Below are positions 33,115 to 42,133 of a DNA stretch of 58,768 nt, piece after piece. The notes below the pieces were generated by a model that ran no database searches, was not told the origin of the DNA, and worked only from the letters and a program-made list of their open reading frames with translations. How positions within the stretch are numbered: the first letter of the stretch is position 1; the number at the start of each line of letters is the position of its first letter. The translations under genes were made by a program, and so were the position numbers. This DNA comes from Flavobacterium macacae (GTDB lineage: Bacteria; Bacteroidota; Bacteroidia; Flavobacteriales; Flavobacteriaceae): positions 1 to 58,768 of the forward strand of contig NZ_RQVR01000017.1 in the NCBI RefSeq assembly GCF_003865365.1, in the 5' to 3' direction.

Positions 33115-34881
33115 ATGAATTTTTTAAAAAATATTTTGTCCACTGTCATCGGGCTTTTTGTTTTCCTATTTATCCTTTTCTTCGGAATTATTCTGATTGC
33201 CGCCATCTTCGGAAGCGGGGATGACAAGAAAACGGTGACCGTAAAAAATGATTCGGTTATCGAATTGAATCTGGAAGAAGTTACAAATGATTACGCTGGA
33301 AAATTTTTATACAAAGATTTCAGTTTCTTAAATGACGAAAAAACGGATGGCCTTTCTGACATCATCAATGCCATCGACGCTGCAAAAACAGATGACAAGA
33401 TCAAGGGAATATCTATCTTAAATAACATTTCAATGATCGGAATGGCGCAAAGCAAAGCGCTTCGCGATAAATTAGAAGATTTTAAAAAGTCTGGAAAATT
33501 TGTTGTGGCGTACGCCAATTCTTATACTCAAAAAGAATATTACTTAAATTCTGTTGCAGACACAATTTACTTAAATCCGGTGGGCGATATGGATTTCAAA
33601 GGACTTTCTTCGGAAGTAATGTTCTATAAAGATTTTCAAGAAAAAACCGGCGTCAAGATGGAAGTTATCCGCCACGGAAAATACAAAAGTGCCGTGGAAC
33701 CATACTTGGCAAACGAAATGAGCGAAGCCAATCGCGAACAAATTTCGGCATTATTGAATTCGGTTTGGAATTCTGTTGCCAATGATATTTCAAAAAGCAG
33801 AAAAATTCCAGTTGAAAAACTGAATGAAATTGCAAATAATTTGTCGGCAAGAACTCCAGAAATGGCTAAATCGGAAAAGCTGATTGACAAGATCGCGTAT
33901 GAAGATGAATACCACAACGGCATCAGAAAAGCGCTGAAATTGAAAAAAGACGAAAAATACAATATTGTCAGCATCGTGGATTATGCCCACAAAAATGCTA
34001 CTTCTGGCAAAAAATCTTCAAGCAGCAATCGAATTGCCATTATTTATGCGCAAGGAACTATTTTAGGAGGTGAAGGCGACGTAAACATTATTGGCGAAGG
34101 TTCGATGAGGCGCTCGCTGCAAGAAGCTCGAAAAGACAAAAACGTAAAAGCGATCGTGCTTAGAATCGACAGTCCAGGTGGAAGCGCGTTGACTTCTGAT
34201 TTGATTTGGAGAGAAATTGAATTGACCAAAAAAGTAAAACCAGTTGTGGTTTCCATGGGGAATTTAGCGGCTTCAGGCGGTTACTATATTGCTTGCAACG
34301 CCAATGAAATTTTTGCCGAAGAAAACACAATCACGGGTTCAATCGGGGTTTTTGGAACTTTGCCGAACCTTACAAAACTGACAAACAATATAGGAATTCA
34401 CACGGAACAAGTCAAAACCCACCAAAATGCGGCAGGTTACAGCGTATTTACGCCTTTGGATGACAACACAAAAAACACGATTCAAGAAAGTGTAGAAAAT
34501 ATCTACAGAGTCTTTGTGGGCCGTGTGGCAAAAGGCAGAAACATGACTTTTGAAGAAGTTGACGCAGTTGCTCAAGGAAGAGTCTGGACCGGTTCTGATG
34601 CTGTAAAAATTGGTTTGGTGGATAAAATTGGCGGGATGGATGATGCGATTGCCGCAGCTTCAAAACTAGCAAAAATCAAAGACTACAGAACGGAGAATTA
34701 TCCTGAATACCAAAAAGACCTGAAGGGACTTTTCGGCGGACTGCCTTTTATGCAATCCAAAGAAAGCTTCATTAAAGAAGAAGTGGGCGAAGAAAATTAC
34801 ATGATGATTGAACAGATCAGACGAATGAGTTCTCAAAAAGGAATGCAGACGCTAATGCCTTTTGAGATAAATATCAAATAA
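33115..34881 (+). CDS. sppA: Signal peptide peptidase SppA, 67 kDa type
   Basis: This 588-residue membrane-anchored serine protease degrades signal peptides left after protein export. An N-terminal transmembrane segment spans about residues 10-33. The long form consists of two SppA domains. The N-terminal one supplies the general-base lysine in EVIRHGKYKSAVEP, and the C-terminal one supplies the nucleophile in SMGNLAASGGYYIA, after VLRIDSPGGSALTSD. This split Lys/Ser site is typical of the 67 kDa type. It begins 210 bp from the divergent folK fusion and ends at a strong terminator. Confidence 0.92.
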   Translation: MNFLKNILSTVIGLFVFLFILFFGIILIAAIFGSGDDKKTVTVKNDSVIELNLEEVTNDYAGKFLYKDFSFLNDEKTDGLSDIINAIDAAKTDDKIKGISILNNISMIGMAQSKALRDKLEDFKKSGKFVVAYANSYTQKEYYLNSVADTIYLNPVGDMDFKGLSSEVMFYKDFQEKTGVKMEVIRHGKYKSAVEPYLANEMSEANREQISALLNSVWNSVANDISKSRKIPVEKLNEIANNLSARTPEMAKSEKLIDKIAYEDEYHNGIRKALKLKKDEKYNIVSIVDYAHKNATSGKKSSSSNRIAIIYAQGTILGGEGDVNIIGEGSMRRSLQEARKDKNVKAIVLRIDSPGGSALTSDLIWREIELTKKVKPVVVSMGNLAASGGYYIACNANEIFAEENTITGSIGVFGTLPNLTKLTNNIGIHTEQVKTHQNAAGYSVFTPLDDNTKNTIQESVENIYRVFVGRVAKGRNMTFEEVDAVAQGRVWTGSDAVKIGLVDKIGGMDDAIAAASKLAKIKDYRTENYPEYQKDLKGLFGGLPFMQSKESFIKEEVGEENYMMIEQIRRMSSQKGMQTLMPFEINIK

Positions 34882-34899
34882 AATCTTTCTTAAAAATTT

Positions 34900-34934
34900 A
34901 AATATCGGAGCACTTCACTCCGATATTTTTTTTG
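34900..34934 (+). terminator. Intrinsic terminator of sppA
   Basis: The 10-bp stem AATATCGGAG / CTCCGATATT is followed by a run of seven or more T. Confidence 0.85.
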
Positions 34935-35053
34935 TAAGTTATTAAAAACAAGCTTTTAAGTTCCCCAAACTAAATTAAATTTCTTAATTTATGCCTTCAT
35001 TGATCAATAAGGCTTAATTTTTGTACTAATTTCGCTCTATAAATAATTTCGTT

Positions 35054-37639
35054 ATGTTAAAAAAGATTTTAAAAGCCGTCGGTATATTTCTATTAGTAGC
35101 AATCATCGCACTTTTCGCTGCTCCCTTTTTATTTAAAGACAAAATCAAGCAATTGGTTTTAAAATCTATTAATGAAAATGTGGATGCCAAAGTCGCGTTT
35201 GAAGATGTAGATTTAAGCCTTTTCAAGAGTTTTCCCCAGGCAAATGTGACAATTGACAAATTAGCAATTATCAACAAAGCGCCGTTTGAGGGCGATACTC
35301 TGTTTTATTCTGGAGAAGTGAATCTTCAAATGTCGGTTAGAGAATTGTTCAAAGGCGATGGCGAAGCGATGAATATCGACTCATTTTCATCGGAAAATGC
35401 GGTGGTAAATATTCTTTTTGACAAAGACGGCGTTGGTAATTTTGACATTGCGGTTAAAGATGAAAAAGAGAAAAAAAGTAATTCAGAAAGCAAGCCTTTT
35501 GCCATGAATATCCAAGAGTATGAAATTAAAAATATGCGTTTTACGTACTTCGATGAACGTTCAAAAGTAAAAATGGTGATTGACAGTCTAAACCATACCG
35601 GAACTGGAAATTTTGCACAGTCAAAATTAGATTTGACTACCAAAACGACCGCAAAAGTATCGCTTGACATGGACCAGACCAATTATATGAAAAACATTAA
35701 ACTGGATTTGGATGCCATTCTAGGAATCGATTTGGAAAACAGCAAATACACTTTTAAAGACAACAAAGCCTTGATCAACCAGCTTCCGTTAGCGTTCAAC
35801 GGATTTATTCAAATAAAGGAAGAAGGCCAGGAATATGACTTGACTTTTAAAACACCTACTTCTTCGTTCAAGAACTTTTTGGGTGTAATTCCAGAAGCGT
35901 ATGCCGGAAATTTGAATACCGTAAAAACAACGGGAGACTTCACCGTTTCTGGATTTGCAAAAGGAACCTTGACCGAAACCATGATTCCGAAATTCAACTT
36001 GGAAATCGCTTCAAACAATGCTTCGTTTAAATATCCTGACTTGCCAAAATCTGTTGAAAATATTGTGATCGATACTAGAATCATCAACGAAACCGGATTT
36101 ACGAAAGACACCTATGTCAATTTAGACAAGCTTTCTTTCAGAATTGACCAAGATGTTTTTAACGCAAAAGCGAACGTAAAAAACATTATGGACAATCCGT
36201 TAATTGACGCAAAACTGAACGGAACCATTAATTTATCAAATGTTTCAAAAGCGTATCCTGTGAAATTAGATACGCCACTTTCAGGGATTTTGAAAGCGGA
36301 TCTTGCTACAAAATTTGACATGAAATCGGTGGAAACAAATAATTATGAAAACATTCAAGCTTCAGGAAATGCTACGGTTACGGGTTTCAAATATGTGGAC
36401 GCTGACAAAAAAACCTATGCCATTAATACGGCTGATGCCCAGTTTTCGAATCAAAAAATTGACTTGAGACAACTGGATGTCACCACCGGAAAAACGGATG
36501 TTAAAATTAACGGAACTTTGGAGAATTTCCTTGGATATGCTTTTAAAAACCAGGGATTAAGAGGAAACTTCACGATGAAGTCCAACCAATTTTTGGTTTC
36601 TGATTTTATGACAAAAACTGAAACTACGGTAAACAATAAAACAACTACAACGGAAGCTATAAAAATCCCGAAGTTGATTAATGTGACTTTGAATGCTTCA
36701 GCAAACACAGTGGTTTATGATAATTTGAATTTAAAAGATGTTTCTGGAAAAATCATCGTGAAAGACGAAGCCGTGACATTGCAAAATATCAAAACGTCAA
36801 TTTTCAACGGATTGATTACGGCAAACGGAAATATTTCTACGAAAACGGCAAAACCAACTTTCAATATGGATTTAGGATTGACTTCTGTGGACATCAACCA
36901 GACGTTTACGCAATTGGATATGTTGAAAAAAATCGCTCCGATAGCGGAAGCAATCAGCGGAAAACTAAATTCGAAAATCAATCTTTCCGGTAATTTAGAT
37001 GCCAAAGAAATGACACCCGATTTGGCTACGCTTTCAGGAGATTTATTTGGGCAATTGCTTTCTACGACAATCAATTCTAAAAATTCAACTGTTCTGAATA
37101 AATTAGATGACAACGTAAAATTCATTGATTTACAGAAATTAAACTTAAACGATTTAAAAGCCAACCTGACATTTAAAGACGGAAAAGTGAACGTGAAACC
37201 TTTTGACATCAAATACCAAGACATCAAAATAAATGTAGGAGGACAGCACGGTTTTGACCAAACGATGAATTACAATATCAAGTTTGATGTTCCAGCAAAA
37301 TATCTTGGAACGGAAGCCTACAAATTGATTTCAAAATTGACTCCGGCGGAAGCCAGTAAATTAGAAAACATTCCGGTAACGGCCATTTTGAGCGGTAATT
37401 TCAACAGCCCTAAAATTTCTACCGATATACAGCAGGCGGTTACAAAACTGGCAACGGAATTGGTTCAATCGCAAAAAGACAAATTAATCAACCAAGGAAC
37501 CAATGCTTTAGGAAATCTTATAAATGGAAACAAACCAAAAGACACCACGAAGACGACAACTACAACTCCAAAAGAAGATGTAAAAACAAAGGTAACCGAA
37601 GGAATTAAAGGTCTTTTCAATAAAAAGAAAACAGAGTAA
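35054..37639 (+). CDS. AsmA family inner-membrane protein
   Basis: This 861-residue protein has an N-terminal transmembrane segment (about residues 5-26) followed by a very long beta-rich periplasmic region, as in AsmA/TamB/YhdP bridge proteins thought to move lipids to the outer membrane. The opening ILKAVGIFLLVAIIAL and the early AFEDVDLSLFKSFPQANVTI are typical AsmA features. The region around 570-800 fits the AsmA C-terminal domain (GKLNSKINLSGNLDAKEM, then LATLSGDLFGQLL). The last 50 residues are a Thr/Lys-rich linker-like tail. Exact role is unknown. Confidence 0.83.
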   Translation: MLKKILKAVGIFLLVAIIALFAAPFLFKDKIKQLVLKSINENVDAKVAFEDVDLSLFKSFPQANVTIDKLAIINKAPFEGDTLFYSGEVNLQMSVRELFKGDGEAMNIDSFSSENAVVNILFDKDGVGNFDIAVKDEKEKKSNSESKPFAMNIQEYEIKNMRFTYFDERSKVKMVIDSLNHTGTGNFAQSKLDLTTKTTAKVSLDMDQTNYMKNIKLDLDAILGIDLENSKYTFKDNKALINQLPLAFNGFIQIKEEGQEYDLTFKTPTSSFKNFLGVIPEAYAGNLNTVKTTGDFTVSGFAKGTLTETMIPKFNLEIASNNASFKYPDLPKSVENIVIDTRIINETGFTKDTYVNLDKLSFRIDQDVFNAKANVKNIMDNPLIDAKLNGTINLSNVSKAYPVKLDTPLSGILKADLATKFDMKSVETNNYENIQASGNATVTGFKYVDADKKTYAINTADAQFSNQKIDLRQLDVTTGKTDVKINGTLENFLGYAFKNQGLRGNFTMKSNQFLVSDFMTKTETTVNNKTTTTEAIKIPKLINVTLNASANTVVYDNLNLKDVSGKIIVKDEAVTLQNIKTSIFNGLITANGNISTKTAKPTFNMDLGLTSVDINQTFTQLDMLKKIAPIAEAISGKLNSKINLSGNLDAKEMTPDLATLSGDLFGQLLSTTINSKNSTVLNKLDDNVKFIDLQKLNLNDLKANLTFKDGKVNVKPFDIKYQDIKINVGGQHGFDQTMNYNIKFDVPAKYLGTEAYKLISKLTPAEASKLENIPVTAILSGNFNSPKISTDIQQAVTKLATELVQSQKDKLINQGTNALGNLINGNKPKDTTKTTTTTPKEDVKTKVTEGIKGLFNKKKTE

Positions 37640-37657
37640 TTTTCATTTTACAGAAAA

Positions 37658-37698
37658 CAAAAACGCCAAGTGGATTAGATTTACTTGGCGTTTTTATT
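37658..37698. terminator. Bidirectional terminator, AsmA-like gene / DUF2797 gene
   Basis: The 12-bp stem AAAACGCCAAGT / ACTTGGCGTTTT has an 11-nt loop and T-runs on both strands, between convergent genes. Confidence 0.85.
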
Positions 37699-37699
37699 T

Positions 37700-37788
37700 T
37701 ATTTCCTTTGCATTTTTCAGTCTCGCTAAGTTGCTAAGACGCAAAGTTTCTTTTCTCTTGCTTCTTGCCTCTTTTCTCTTGTTTCTCT
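37700..37788. repeat. Composite intergenic repeat 3' of the DUF2797 gene
   Basis: The sequence gtctcgctaagttgctaagacgcaaag-like module (about 37721-37747) is followed by tcttttctcttgcttcttgc and ctcttttctcttgtttctc. The modules and their order match the two spacers in the repair operon, and as there the copy abuts the 3' end of a minus-strand gene. Confidence 0.6.
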
Positions 37789-38586
37789 TTAAATAATATT
37801 CATCCCAACCACATAACCTTCAAAACTTCTCACATTAAAAACGGTTCCGTCTTCAAAGATTAAATACTGCCCTTTTATCCCTACCAATTTCCCGGCAAAG
37901 TTGGGTGTTTTATCTAAATTTAAACCGGTGACTTTTTTCGGATAGTGTAAAACCGGATAATTCATCACAAAATGCTCGTCTAAATCAGCATTGAAATACT
38001 GCTTCACTTCTTCGGGCAAAAACTCAAAAACACGGGCTTTTTCCGTCAGCATATCCAAATCTAAAACGTCATTCTGAAGCATCTTTCTCCAATTGGTTTT
38101 ATCTACAAAATGGTTTTTCAAAGCGACTTCGGTAATTCCAGCCAAGTAACGATTCGGTACTTCTACAATTGAAACAGCCTGGCAGGCGCCCTGGTCAATC
38201 CATCGGGTGGGAACTTGCGTTTTTCGCGTCACTCCTACTTTCACATCGCTTGACAATGCCAAATAAACAACGTGTGGCGTCAATTGAACCCGCGCTTCAT
38301 AGTCTAAATCCCGGTCAGCAATTCCCAAATGTGCCGTGCTTAATTCAGGTCGCATAATCCAATCGCCTACTGCCGGACTGCTGTAAAAACAGTCATAGCA
38401 AAAACCTTGGCGGAAAATTTTCTTTTTCTTAGAACAATTTAAACATTGATAACCCTGAAAACTGATTTCAAGATGTTTGTTCAAAGCTTGGTTTACGTTC
38501 AAAAAACTATTTTCGAAAGTCAGATAATATTGAATCGGAGCACCCAATTCTGTTTCCATTTTTGACAGGACACCTTCGTATTGCAT
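37789..38586 (-). CDS. DUF2797 family protein
   Basis: This 265-residue protein matches DUF2797. A four-cysteine zinc-ribbon-like cluster is seen in CLNCSKKKKIFRQGFCYDC near residues 52-70. After it the conserved LSTAHLGIADRDLDYE and the strand VKVGVTRKTQVPTRWIDQGA recall a GIY-YIG-like core, followed by EVPNRYLAGITEVALKNHF. Function is unknown; a nucleic-acid-related role is only suggested by the zinc cluster and the GIY-YIG-like segment. It is divergent from the GH3 gene across a region of 7-nt-period repeats. Confidence 0.78.
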   Translation of the reverse strand: MQYEGVLSKMETELGAPIQYYLTFENSFLNVNQALNKHLEISFQGYQCLNCSKKKKIFRQGFCYDCFYSSPAVGDWIMRPELSTAHLGIADRDLDYEARVQLTPHVVYLALSSDVKVGVTRKTQVPTRWIDQGACQAVSIVEVPNRYLAGITEVALKNHFVDKTNWRKMLQNDVLDLDMLTEKARVFEFLPEEVKQYFNADLDEHFVMNYPVLHYPKKVTGLNLDKTPNFAGKLVGIKGQYLIFEDGTVFNVRSFEGYVVGMNII

Positions 38587-38639
38587 TTAATTTATGATTT
38601 TAGATTTATGTTTTTATGAAGTACGTTTATGAGCCAATC

Positions 38640-38741
38640 CCAAATCACTCATAACTTCTAACTCATAACTCCTAATTTTTATATTTTTTTCCTATTTTTG
38701 GTAAAGTTAGAAATTCATAACTCAAAAAACATAACTCAAAC
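38640..38741. repeat. Degenerate 7-nt-period repeats between divergent DUF2797 and GH3 genes
   Basis: Units like ctcataacttctaactcata (about 38648-38672) and ttcataactcaaaaaacata then actcaaacc (about 38713-38741) repeat with a period near 7 nt. Reverse-complemented, they are the same ATGAGTT-type unit seen upstream of clpP and of the hydrolase gene. Confidence 0.55.
38693..38700 (+). promoter_or_regulatory. -7 element of the GH3 gene
   Basis: TATTTTTG matches TAnnTTTG, 48 nt before the ATG at 38749. No clear -33 element is present. Confidence 0.4.
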
Positions 38742-38748
38742 CTAAAAA

Positions 38749-40278
38749 ATGGCGTTACCAATCATCAATTCGGTGGCAACGTGGTTCTTAAAAAAAAGAA
38801 TCCACCAGATTGAATTGTTCCTCAAATATCCCAATGAGGTTCAGGAAGAATTGCTTTTGAACTTGATTCGAACGGCAGAAAATACCGTAATTGGCAAACA
38901 ATTTGGTTTTTCTTCTATAAAATCTTACCAAGAATTTGCGGAAAGAGTTCCAGTTTCCACTTATGAAGACCTTGAACCTTTGATTGAACGAACACGAACT
39001 GGCGAACAAAATGTTTTTTGGAACACGCCAATAAAATGGTTTGCAAAGTCAAGCGGAACGACTAACGCCAAGAGTAAATTTATCCCCGTGAGCAATGAAT
39101 CTTTGCAAAATTGCCATTATAACGCGAGTAAAGATTTACTGAGCCTGTACCTAAATAACAACGAAGAATCGCAATTGTTTACCGGAAAAAGCCTTCGCCT
39201 TGGCGGAAGCAAACAATTGTATGAAGATAATAATACTTTTTTTGGCGATTTGTCAGCGATTTTAATTGACAATATGCCGATTTGGGCCGAATTCAGCAGT
39301 ACGCCAAGCAATAAAGTGTCGTTAATGAGCGAATGGGAAACCAAAATTCCGGCGATTATCAACGAAACCATTCACGAAAACGTGACGAGTTTTGCTGGAG
39401 TTCCGTCGTGGATGCTCGTTTTGATGAACAAGACTTTGGAAGCAACTGGAAAAGGAAATCTGCTAGAAATCTGGCCCAACCTGGAAGTCTACTTTCACGG
39501 AGGCGTGAGTTTTGAGCCGTATCGCGACCAATATAAAAAGATCCTGCCGAGTTCTGGTTTTCAATATTATGAAATCTACAATGCTTCAGAAGGATTTTTT
39601 GCTATCCAGGACCTCAACAATTCAAGCGATTTATTGTTAATGTTAGATTACGGCATTTTTTATGAATTTATTCCTATGGATACTTTTGGAACTCCAGAAC
39701 AAAAAATCATCCGTTTGTCAGAAGTGGAATTGAATAAAAATTATGCCATTGTTATTACTACAAATGCCGGTTTGTGGCGTTATATGATTGGCGATACCAT
39801 ACGTTTTACATCCTTAAATCCGTATAGAATTCGCGTGAGCGGAAGAACAAAACATCACATTAATGTTTTTGGAGAAGAATTAATCGTAGAGAATACAGAC
39901 AAAGCAATTGCCAAAACCTGTAAACTCACAAATTCAGAAGTGATTGATTACACGGTTGCTCCAGTTTTTATGGAAGGAAAAGAAAAAGGCGCTCACGAAT
40001 GGATGGTTGAATTTAAAATTCCTCCAGCAAATGCAGAAGAATTCAGACAGATCTTAGACGAAACGCTACAATCTTTAAATTCTGATTATGAAGCAAAACG
40101 CCATAATAATATGACTTTAAATCCGCTGCTATTAAATGTGGCTCGAACCAATTTATTTTATGATTGGCTGAAAGAACGCGACAAATTAGGTGGTCAGCAT
40201 AAGATTCCGAGGTTATCGAATCAAAGAAATTATTTGCAGGAATTGTTAGAAATGAATTTGGAGATTTCGGAGTTTTAA
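38749..40278 (+). CDS. GH3 family (auxin-responsive promoter-like) acyl-acid amido synthetase
   Basis: This 509-residue protein belongs to the GH3 branch of the adenylate-forming (ANL) superfamily. GH3 enzymes activate carboxylic acids with ATP and join them to amino acids; bacterial members are little studied. The phosphate-binding loop is KSSGTTNAKSKFIPV. The later YYEIYNASEGFFAIQD fits the adenine-binding motif, and GLWRYMIGDTIRFTS plus VSGRTKHHINVFGEEL fit the hinge into the C-terminal domain. The substrate is unknown. It has its own -7 element; a small unknown gene follows 11 bp after the stop. Confidence 0.85.
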   Translation: MALPIINSVATWFLKKRIHQIELFLKYPNEVQEELLLNLIRTAENTVIGKQFGFSSIKSYQEFAERVPVSTYEDLEPLIERTRTGEQNVFWNTPIKWFAKSSGTTNAKSKFIPVSNESLQNCHYNASKDLLSLYLNNNEESQLFTGKSLRLGGSKQLYEDNNTFFGDLSAILIDNMPIWAEFSSTPSNKVSLMSEWETKIPAIINETIHENVTSFAGVPSWMLVLMNKTLEATGKGNLLEIWPNLEVYFHGGVSFEPYRDQYKKILPSSGFQYYEIYNASEGFFAIQDLNNSSDLLLMLDYGIFYEFIPMDTFGTPEQKIIRLSEVELNKNYAIVITTNAGLWRYMIGDTIRFTSLNPYRIRVSGRTKHHINVFGEELIVENTDKAIAKTCKLTNSEVIDYTVAPVFMEGKEKGAHEWMVEFKIPPANAEEFRQILDETLQSLNSDYEAKRHNNMTLNPLLLNVARTNLFYDWLKERDKLGGQHKIPRLSNQRNYLQELLEMNLEISEF

Positions 40279-40289
40279 ATATATTGAAT

Positions 40290-40589
40290 ATGATAGGAGA
40301 AATATTTATTGAAAATGAAGAAATAGGTCATTGTGATTTTGAAATAATTGACATTTCTATGGGTGTGATTGCTGGAGTACTCATACCAAATGAAGCCTAC
40401 AAAAAATATAATTTACAAATAGAAAAACTTACTTCAGAAAGTGGCAATGCAAATCTTTCAGACTTTAATTTTAAGGTTTTCATAAATAATCAAGAAATTG
40501 TACACGAAGGCGGAATTTCAATTTCAGATTTCGAAGAAGAAAGATATATTGATGTTGCTGGAATATCTAATATTGAATTTTTTAAATAA
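40290..40589 (+). CDS. Unknown small acidic protein
   Basis: This 99-residue protein is not recognised. It has no signal peptide or membrane segment, is acidic, and has a pattern of short strands (GEIFIENEEIGHCDFEII, then GVIAGVLIPNEAYKKYNL) suggesting a compact beta-rich cytoplasmic protein. I chose ATG 40290; a TTG at 40284 would add two residues. It follows the GH3 gene by 11 bp, but its A+T-richness and codon choice look unlike GH3. A hairpin with a T-run lies after it (40611-40635). It may be accessory. Confidence 0.6.
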   Translation: MIGEIFIENEEIGHCDFEIIDISMGVIAGVLIPNEAYKKYNLQIEKLTSESGNANLSDFNFKVFINNQEIVHEGGISISDFEEERYIDVAGISNIEFFK

Positions 40590-40610
40590 GTACACAATAT
40601 TCAATTCCAC

Positions 40611-40635
40611 ATTTACGTTATAGGCGTAAATTTTT
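40611..40635 (+). terminator. Hairpin between the unknown gene and the small lipoprotein
   Basis: The 7-bp stem ATTTACG / CGTAAAT with a 7-nt loop is followed by TTTT. It ends only 5 nt before the next ATG (40640), so it could instead control access to that start. Confidence 0.45.
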
Positions 40636-40639
40636 AAAA

Positions 40640-40798
40640 ATGAGAAGACTATGCTGTATGATTCTTGTTTGTGGACTATTCTCAATGACATCTTGTGGCC
40701 CTAAAAGATTGGCTTGCGGACCGAGAGGATATTGCAAAACAGAAAAACCGATTGACAAAATCGAATTCCAAAATAAAAAAAATCCCGATTATTGCTAA
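40640..40798 (+). CDS. Small cysteine-rich lipoprotein (52 residues)
   Basis: The reading frame from ATG 40640 encodes 52 residues with a signal peptide (MRRLCCMILVCGLF) and the lipobox SMTSC. The mature part of about 34 residues starts CGPKRLACGPRGYC and ends DYC, so it has three further cysteines that could form disulfides. The stop codon lies inside the stem of the terminator shared with clpX. I do not recognise a family. The frame is short, but signal peptide, lipobox and position argue that it is real. Confidence 0.65.
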   Translation: MRRLCCMILVCGLFSMTSCGPKRLACGPRGYCKTEKPIDKIEFQNKKNPDYC

Positions 40799-40812
40799 TC
40801 GGGATTTTTTGT
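40780..40812. terminator. Bidirectional terminator, small lipoprotein gene / clpX
   Basis: The 12-bp stem AAATCCCGATTA / TAATCGGGATTT closes a TTGC loop, with T-runs on both strands. The left arm is coding for the lipoprotein's last residues and the TAA stop begins the right arm. Confidence 0.85.
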
Positions 40813-40827
40813 TTGTATTTGATTCAA

Positions 40828-42060
40828 TTAAGACGCTGCTTTCAAACGTTGCAACAGATTTTTATCTAAAGCATTTTTAGCATAATCTTCATCGATGTTC
40901 AATTCTTTGTGGTCTGAACTTGGCAAGTCATACATTGCGTCAGTCAAGATGGCTTCACATAACGAACGAAGGCCACGGGCTCCTAATTTATATTCTAAAG
41001 CTTTATCAACGATATAATCCAGCGCTTCGCCAGAAATAGTAAATTCAACCTCATCCATTAAGAAAAGCTTTTGGTATTGTTTGATCAAAGCATTTTTAGG
41101 CTCTGTCAAAATTGCTCTCAATGTTTCCCTGTCCAAAGGATCCATGTGCGTCAACACCGGAAGACGACCGATAATTTCAGGAATCAATCCGAAATCTTTG
41201 ATGTCTTTTGGAATTATGTATTGTAACAAATTATCTTTGTCAATATTGTCTACATTTTTAGACGAAGAATACCCAACAGCCTGGCGGTTCAAACGTTTTG
41301 AAATAATTCTTTCCACTCCGTCAAAAGCACCACCTGCGATGAACAAAATGTTCTGCGTGTTTACTTCCACGAATTTTTGGTCTGGATGTTTTCTTCCACC
41401 TTTTGGCGGAACGTTTACAACCGTTCCTTCTAATAATTTCAATAACGCCTGCTGCACGCCTTCTCCAGAAACGTCTCTTGTGATTGATGGATTATCGCTT
41501 TTTCTGGCAATTTTATCAATCTCATCAATGAAAACAATTCCTCTTTCGGCTTTTGCCACATCATAATCTGCTGCCTGGAGTAATCTTGTTAAGATACTTT
41601 CTACATCTTCCCCAACGTAACCCGCTTCAGTCAAAACAGTCGCATCAACGATTGCCAAGGGAACGTCTAACATTTTTGCGATGGTTTTAGCCACCAATGT
41701 TTTTCCCGTTCCGGTTTGTCCCACCATGATGATGTTGCTTTTCTCAATTTCTACTTCGTCGTCCAATTGCTGTTGCATCAAACGCTTGTAATGATTGTAA
41801 ACCGCAACCGACATTACCTTTTTAGTCTGGTCTTGCCCGATTACATATTTGTCAAGGAAAGCCCTGATTTCTTTTGGTTTTTTCAAGACCAAGTCAGAAG
41901 ACAGGTTTCCGTTTTTGTTTTGTTTCAATTCTTCGATAACAATTCCATGCGCCTGCTCGATACATTTGTCGCAAATGTGCGCGTCAATTCCCGCAATCAA
42001 CAGATTTGTTTCTGGCTTTTTCCTACCGCAGAACGAACACTCTAATACTTCTTTAGCCAT
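40828..42060 (-). CDS. clpX: ATP-dependent Clp protease ATP-binding subunit ClpX
   Basis: This 410-residue AAA+ unfoldase delivers substrates to ClpP. The N-terminal zinc-binding domain has C8-x2-C11 and C30-x2-C33. Walker A is [13 protein letters not shown], the pore loop [11 protein letters not shown], Walker [13 protein letters not shown], and the arginine-finger and sensor segments follow. The length is normal for the family. It lies 73 bp downstream of clpP on the same strand; that spacer is filled by 'tttcagatt' repeats, so coupling may be by read-through or its own promoter. Confidence 0.96.
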   Translation of the reverse strand: MAKEVLECSFCGRKKPETNLLIAGIDAHICDKCIEQAHGIVIEELKQNKNGNLSSDLVLKKPKEIRAFLDKYVIGQDQTKKVMSVAVYNHYKRLMQQQLDDEVEIEKSNIIMVGQTGTGKTLVAKTIAKMLDVPLAIVDATVLTEAGYVGEDVESILTRLLQAADYDVAKAERGIVFIDEIDKIARKSDNPSITRDVSGEGVQQALLKLLEGTVVNVPPKGGRKHPDQKFVEVNTQNILFIAGGAFDGVERIISKRLNRQAVGYSSSKNVDNIDKDNLLQYIIPKDIKDFGLIPEIIGRLPVLTHMDPLDRETLRAILTEPKNALIKQYQKLFLMDEVEFTISGEALDYIVDKALEYKLGARGLRSLCEAILTDAMYDLPSSDHKELNIDEDYAKNALDKNLLQRLKAAS

Positions 42061-42065
42061 ATTTA

Positions 42066-42127
42066 ATTTAGATTTCAGATTTTAGATTTCAGATTCCAGC
42101 CGATGAACGAATCTGATTTCTGCTATC
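42066..42127. repeat. 'tttcagatt' 7-9-nt-period repeats in the clpX leader
   Basis: Degenerate units of tttagatttcagattttag and aatctgatttctgctatctg fill nearly the whole clpP-clpX spacer. The same unit recurs at 42841-42862 beyond clpP. Confidence 0.55.
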
Positions 42128-42133
42128 TGATTT

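Noticed and set aside
36715..37227. 170-codon antisense frame inside the AsmA-like gene
   Set aside because: Shadow of a clear long coding sequence; composition Phe/Ser/Leu-rich as expected for antisense of Lys/Asp/Asn-rich coding DNA.
41081..41566. 161-codon frame antisense to clpX
   Set aside because: clpX on the other strand is unmistakable; the shadow has no domain.
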